A DNA stretch of 64,000 nucleotides from the NCBI RefSeq assembly GCF_050947875.1, contig NW_027460390.1, positions 434,001 to 498,000 of the forward strand. The letters run 5' to 3'. The notes under the pieces were generated by a model that searched no databases, was not told where the DNA came from, and saw nothing but the letters and a program-made list of their open reading frames with translations. Position 1 is the stretch's first letter. The number at the start of each line of letters is the position of its first letter. Shown here one piece after another: positions 61,960-64,000 of the stretch. Both the position numbers and the translations under genes were made by a program. This DNA comes from Dermacentor variabilis (taxonomy: Eukaryota; Arthropoda; Arachnida; Ixodida; Ixodidae).

Positions 61960-62880
61960 AGTTCGATTTTATGATTTAGCATCTGTAATTGGCGATGATG
62001 GTCACATTGACTGTGTATTTCTCGACATGCAAAAGGCATTTGACACTGACATATTCCCTTCTCCTGCAAAAACTGAGACAATTCAATTTATTTCAAGAAG
62101 TTATTCAGTGGATTGAAAATTACTTATCGCACTGTAACTAATGTGTTGTACTAAATGGCAAAAAAAATGAAGTTTGTTAACTTTACATCAGGGATTGCAC
62201 AGGGCTGTGTTTGTACCCCTTTTGTTTTTATTCTATATTAAGGACATTTTCTTCATCACGTCATCATGTACAGTCATCACTTTGCAGATGACTGTGTTGT
62301 CTATAGGAAAATTATATGTGCAATGTGGATCAGCTGCAGAATGACTTGGAAGAACCTTACAGATGGTGTGTGCAATGGAATATGCATCTGAACATTAAAA
62401 AGTATGTGTATGTGTTTCACTAAAAAGAAGCCAATTGTAAGTTAATGTCACTTGATAATCTAAGAAAAACTGAAATTTACAAATATTTGGGAGTGCTATT
62501 TTCTTTCAGTTGTACATGCAGCACACATGTTGATGAATTGGACATGAAAGCTGGCAGGGCCTCATTCAGTGGAACCTGAAAAGCTCAGAGTTTGCTTTAA
62601 AGAATACTGCGTATCTAGCATGCGTTCAGCTGATATCGGAATGCACTTGTCAGCTCTGGGAACCATCGGAGGTCACTTTGAGCATTTAGAAAAGTTGTAA
62701 AACGGAGCTGCTTGGTTTTTCTCGTGCCAATGTGAAAGAGGAACAGTGTTACTGCAATGAAGCACGAGATTCGCTGGGAGCATCTTCCTTTGCAATGACA
62801 GAAATTGAGATCAAAATTCTTTTTCCAAGTGCATAACTGCAAAACTGGAATTAACAAGGAAAAATAGTTTTTCAAACCAC
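61960..62880 (+). pseudogene. CR1/Jockey-type reverse transcriptase remnant
   Basis: Decayed RT motifs lie in order across frames: DCVFLDMQKAFD (motif A, about 62010), WIENYLS..., VVLNGKK (about 62145), FADDCVVYRK (the xADD box, about 62283), WCVQWNMHLNIKK (about 62363), KTEIYKYLGVLFS (about 62467) and WEPSEVTL...LEKL (about 62660). Many stops and shifts. It is an old copy. Confidence 0.75.
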
Positions 62881-63739
62881 ATTACATGTCAAAGTGTCAG
62901 TGTATCAAATGAACTGAAATGAAAACCAGAAAAAAACTTTGCATCAAAACGTGTATCAAACCGGAAGCGAACCGTAACGCTGCAATTCTTTTTCACTGGA
63001 GTGAAACCGAAAGAAAAAAAATAAGTTTTCTGTTTAGGTTGGCCACCCTTTCTGCGGCTTTTCATCCATGCATTGCCTGAACTTGTGGCTCAACTATGCT
63101 AGCTCATGTGTAAATGCACACAACCTTTCAGTGATTTTAAAAGCAGCAGCACCTTTAGTAGTCCATCATATTGCATCGGGAGCAGTCTAGGTGTTGTGTT
63201 AACGCAACAATATTTGCATCGCATCTGGCACGTGGACTCGCCAGAATGTGACGCGAAATACCTGAAAGAGTGCAGCACACGTGCTTGTTGCTTGTCCGCA
63301 GTATGACTGAACGCTAGGCATTGATCTCTTCATTAGCGCCAAATAACAATAGGCCGTTCCGCGAAAAAGTGTTACTGGGCCGACTGTCAGCCTGTCATAT
63401 CAATGAAGCTAGCCAACAAAACTCTCTTAGAATATTTAGTTAACACAGGCTGTCAAAGGGCCTTTGACATGCTACTGCCTGTCCTCATTATTACTCCTCG
63501 GACCATGTTTTTCTCCTCTTTCTTCTCCCCCTGAGCAGAGTAGCAGGCTCGAGGACTATGTGCGGCCAGAAGAACATGCAACAGGCGTAATGTTTCAGTG
63601 CAGCTTATCAGTAGTGCTGAGTTTTTGCACAAAATAAATTTGTGCTGTTATCTGTAATTATTGTTAGGTTATGCAAATAAAATTGAACGAATTTGCACCA
63701 TAATTTTTTCGCTCCAGAGTTTGTTTATTCCAATAAGAC
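62881..63739. other. No supported gene
   Basis: A CCGGAAGCGAACCG-type block near 62960 looks repeat-derived. Otherwise nothing recognised. Confidence 0.4.
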
Positions 63740-63900
63740 TGAAAGGCGGGCTAGTTGGTTTGACTTTATTGCGGAAGATTTTCCGCAATGAACGCCAACA
63801 ACAGGAAAAGGACACATAGATCAGCACAGACTTCAATACAGTCTTTAATGAAAAAATCCTTTTCTTCTTCCTACACGTTCCTCTACATGTTCCTTGCCAA
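63740..63900. repeat. Probable dispersed tick repeat
   Basis: GGCGGGCTAGTTGGTTTGAC, TTGCGGAA/TTCCGCAA short hairpin (63769-63788), GGACACATAGATCAGC and ATACAGTCTTTAATGAAA. I recall similar blocks as frequent tick repeats, but no second copy is in this window. Confidence 0.35.
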
Positions 63901-64000
63901 TGCAAGCTTATCGGGCATCTGTAGTGAAGGTTCCGCGCAGAACTTGGAGCCTAACCTGGGGATATTCTTCTGCTTTTCTTCCACTGGCGCGTCTCTGAAA

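Overview
The window is eukaryotic nuclear DNA, most likely from a hard tick. The signs are a MYST acetyltransferase gene cut into tiny exons by introns of 3 to 15 kb, GT-AG splicing, very dense transposon content and tRNA-derived SINEs of a type I recognise from ticks (recalled from memory, not searched). There are no bacterial features, no operons and no CRISPR array. Most short open frames are chance or transposon-derived.

One host gene can be supported. It is a Tip60/KAT5-like MYST histone acetyltransferase on the + strand with eight exons between 4635 and 54527. All eight join in phase to give 328 residues: a basic linker, the Tudor-like start of the MYST domain, a C2HC zinc finger, the acetyl-CoA-binding core and the C-terminal helical part, then a stop. 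The 5' exons, including any chromodomain, lie before the window. Coding sequence is about 2 percent of the 50 kb span.

The rest is mostly mobile DNA, region by region. 1310-2890: Jockey-type non-LTR remnant (minus) in which ORF1 is joined to the end of ORF2. 3672-3905 and 19961-20185: SINEs. 5414-6248, 6742-8980, 14045-15531, 43633-44779 and 48311-48694: non-autonomous DNA transposons. 11915-12928: SCAN-type gag remnant (minus). 24225-31008: a 5'-truncated non-LTR element with a 13-bp target duplication, split by a nearly intact Ty3/gypsy element (24804-30776) whose two 420-bp LTRs differ at one base. 31179-33081: an inverted-repeat element hosting a pogo-like MITE and an RTE tail. About 34110-34400: a THAP-domain remnant. 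49025-50475: an RTE endonuclease fragment abutting an internally deleted mariner. 52034-53297: an I-type ORF2 end with an open RNase H. 57005-60077: a Tc1-like element with unusual arms of about 870 bp. 61960-62880: a CR1/Jockey-type reverse transcriptase remnant.

I found no new multi-gene system. The points most worth checking are the Tc1-like element whose inverted arms contain the end of its own transposase gene, the dated nesting of gypsy inside a non-LTR element, and an Arg-to-Leu change in a conserved MYST motif next to a weak splice donor at the head of the longest intron.
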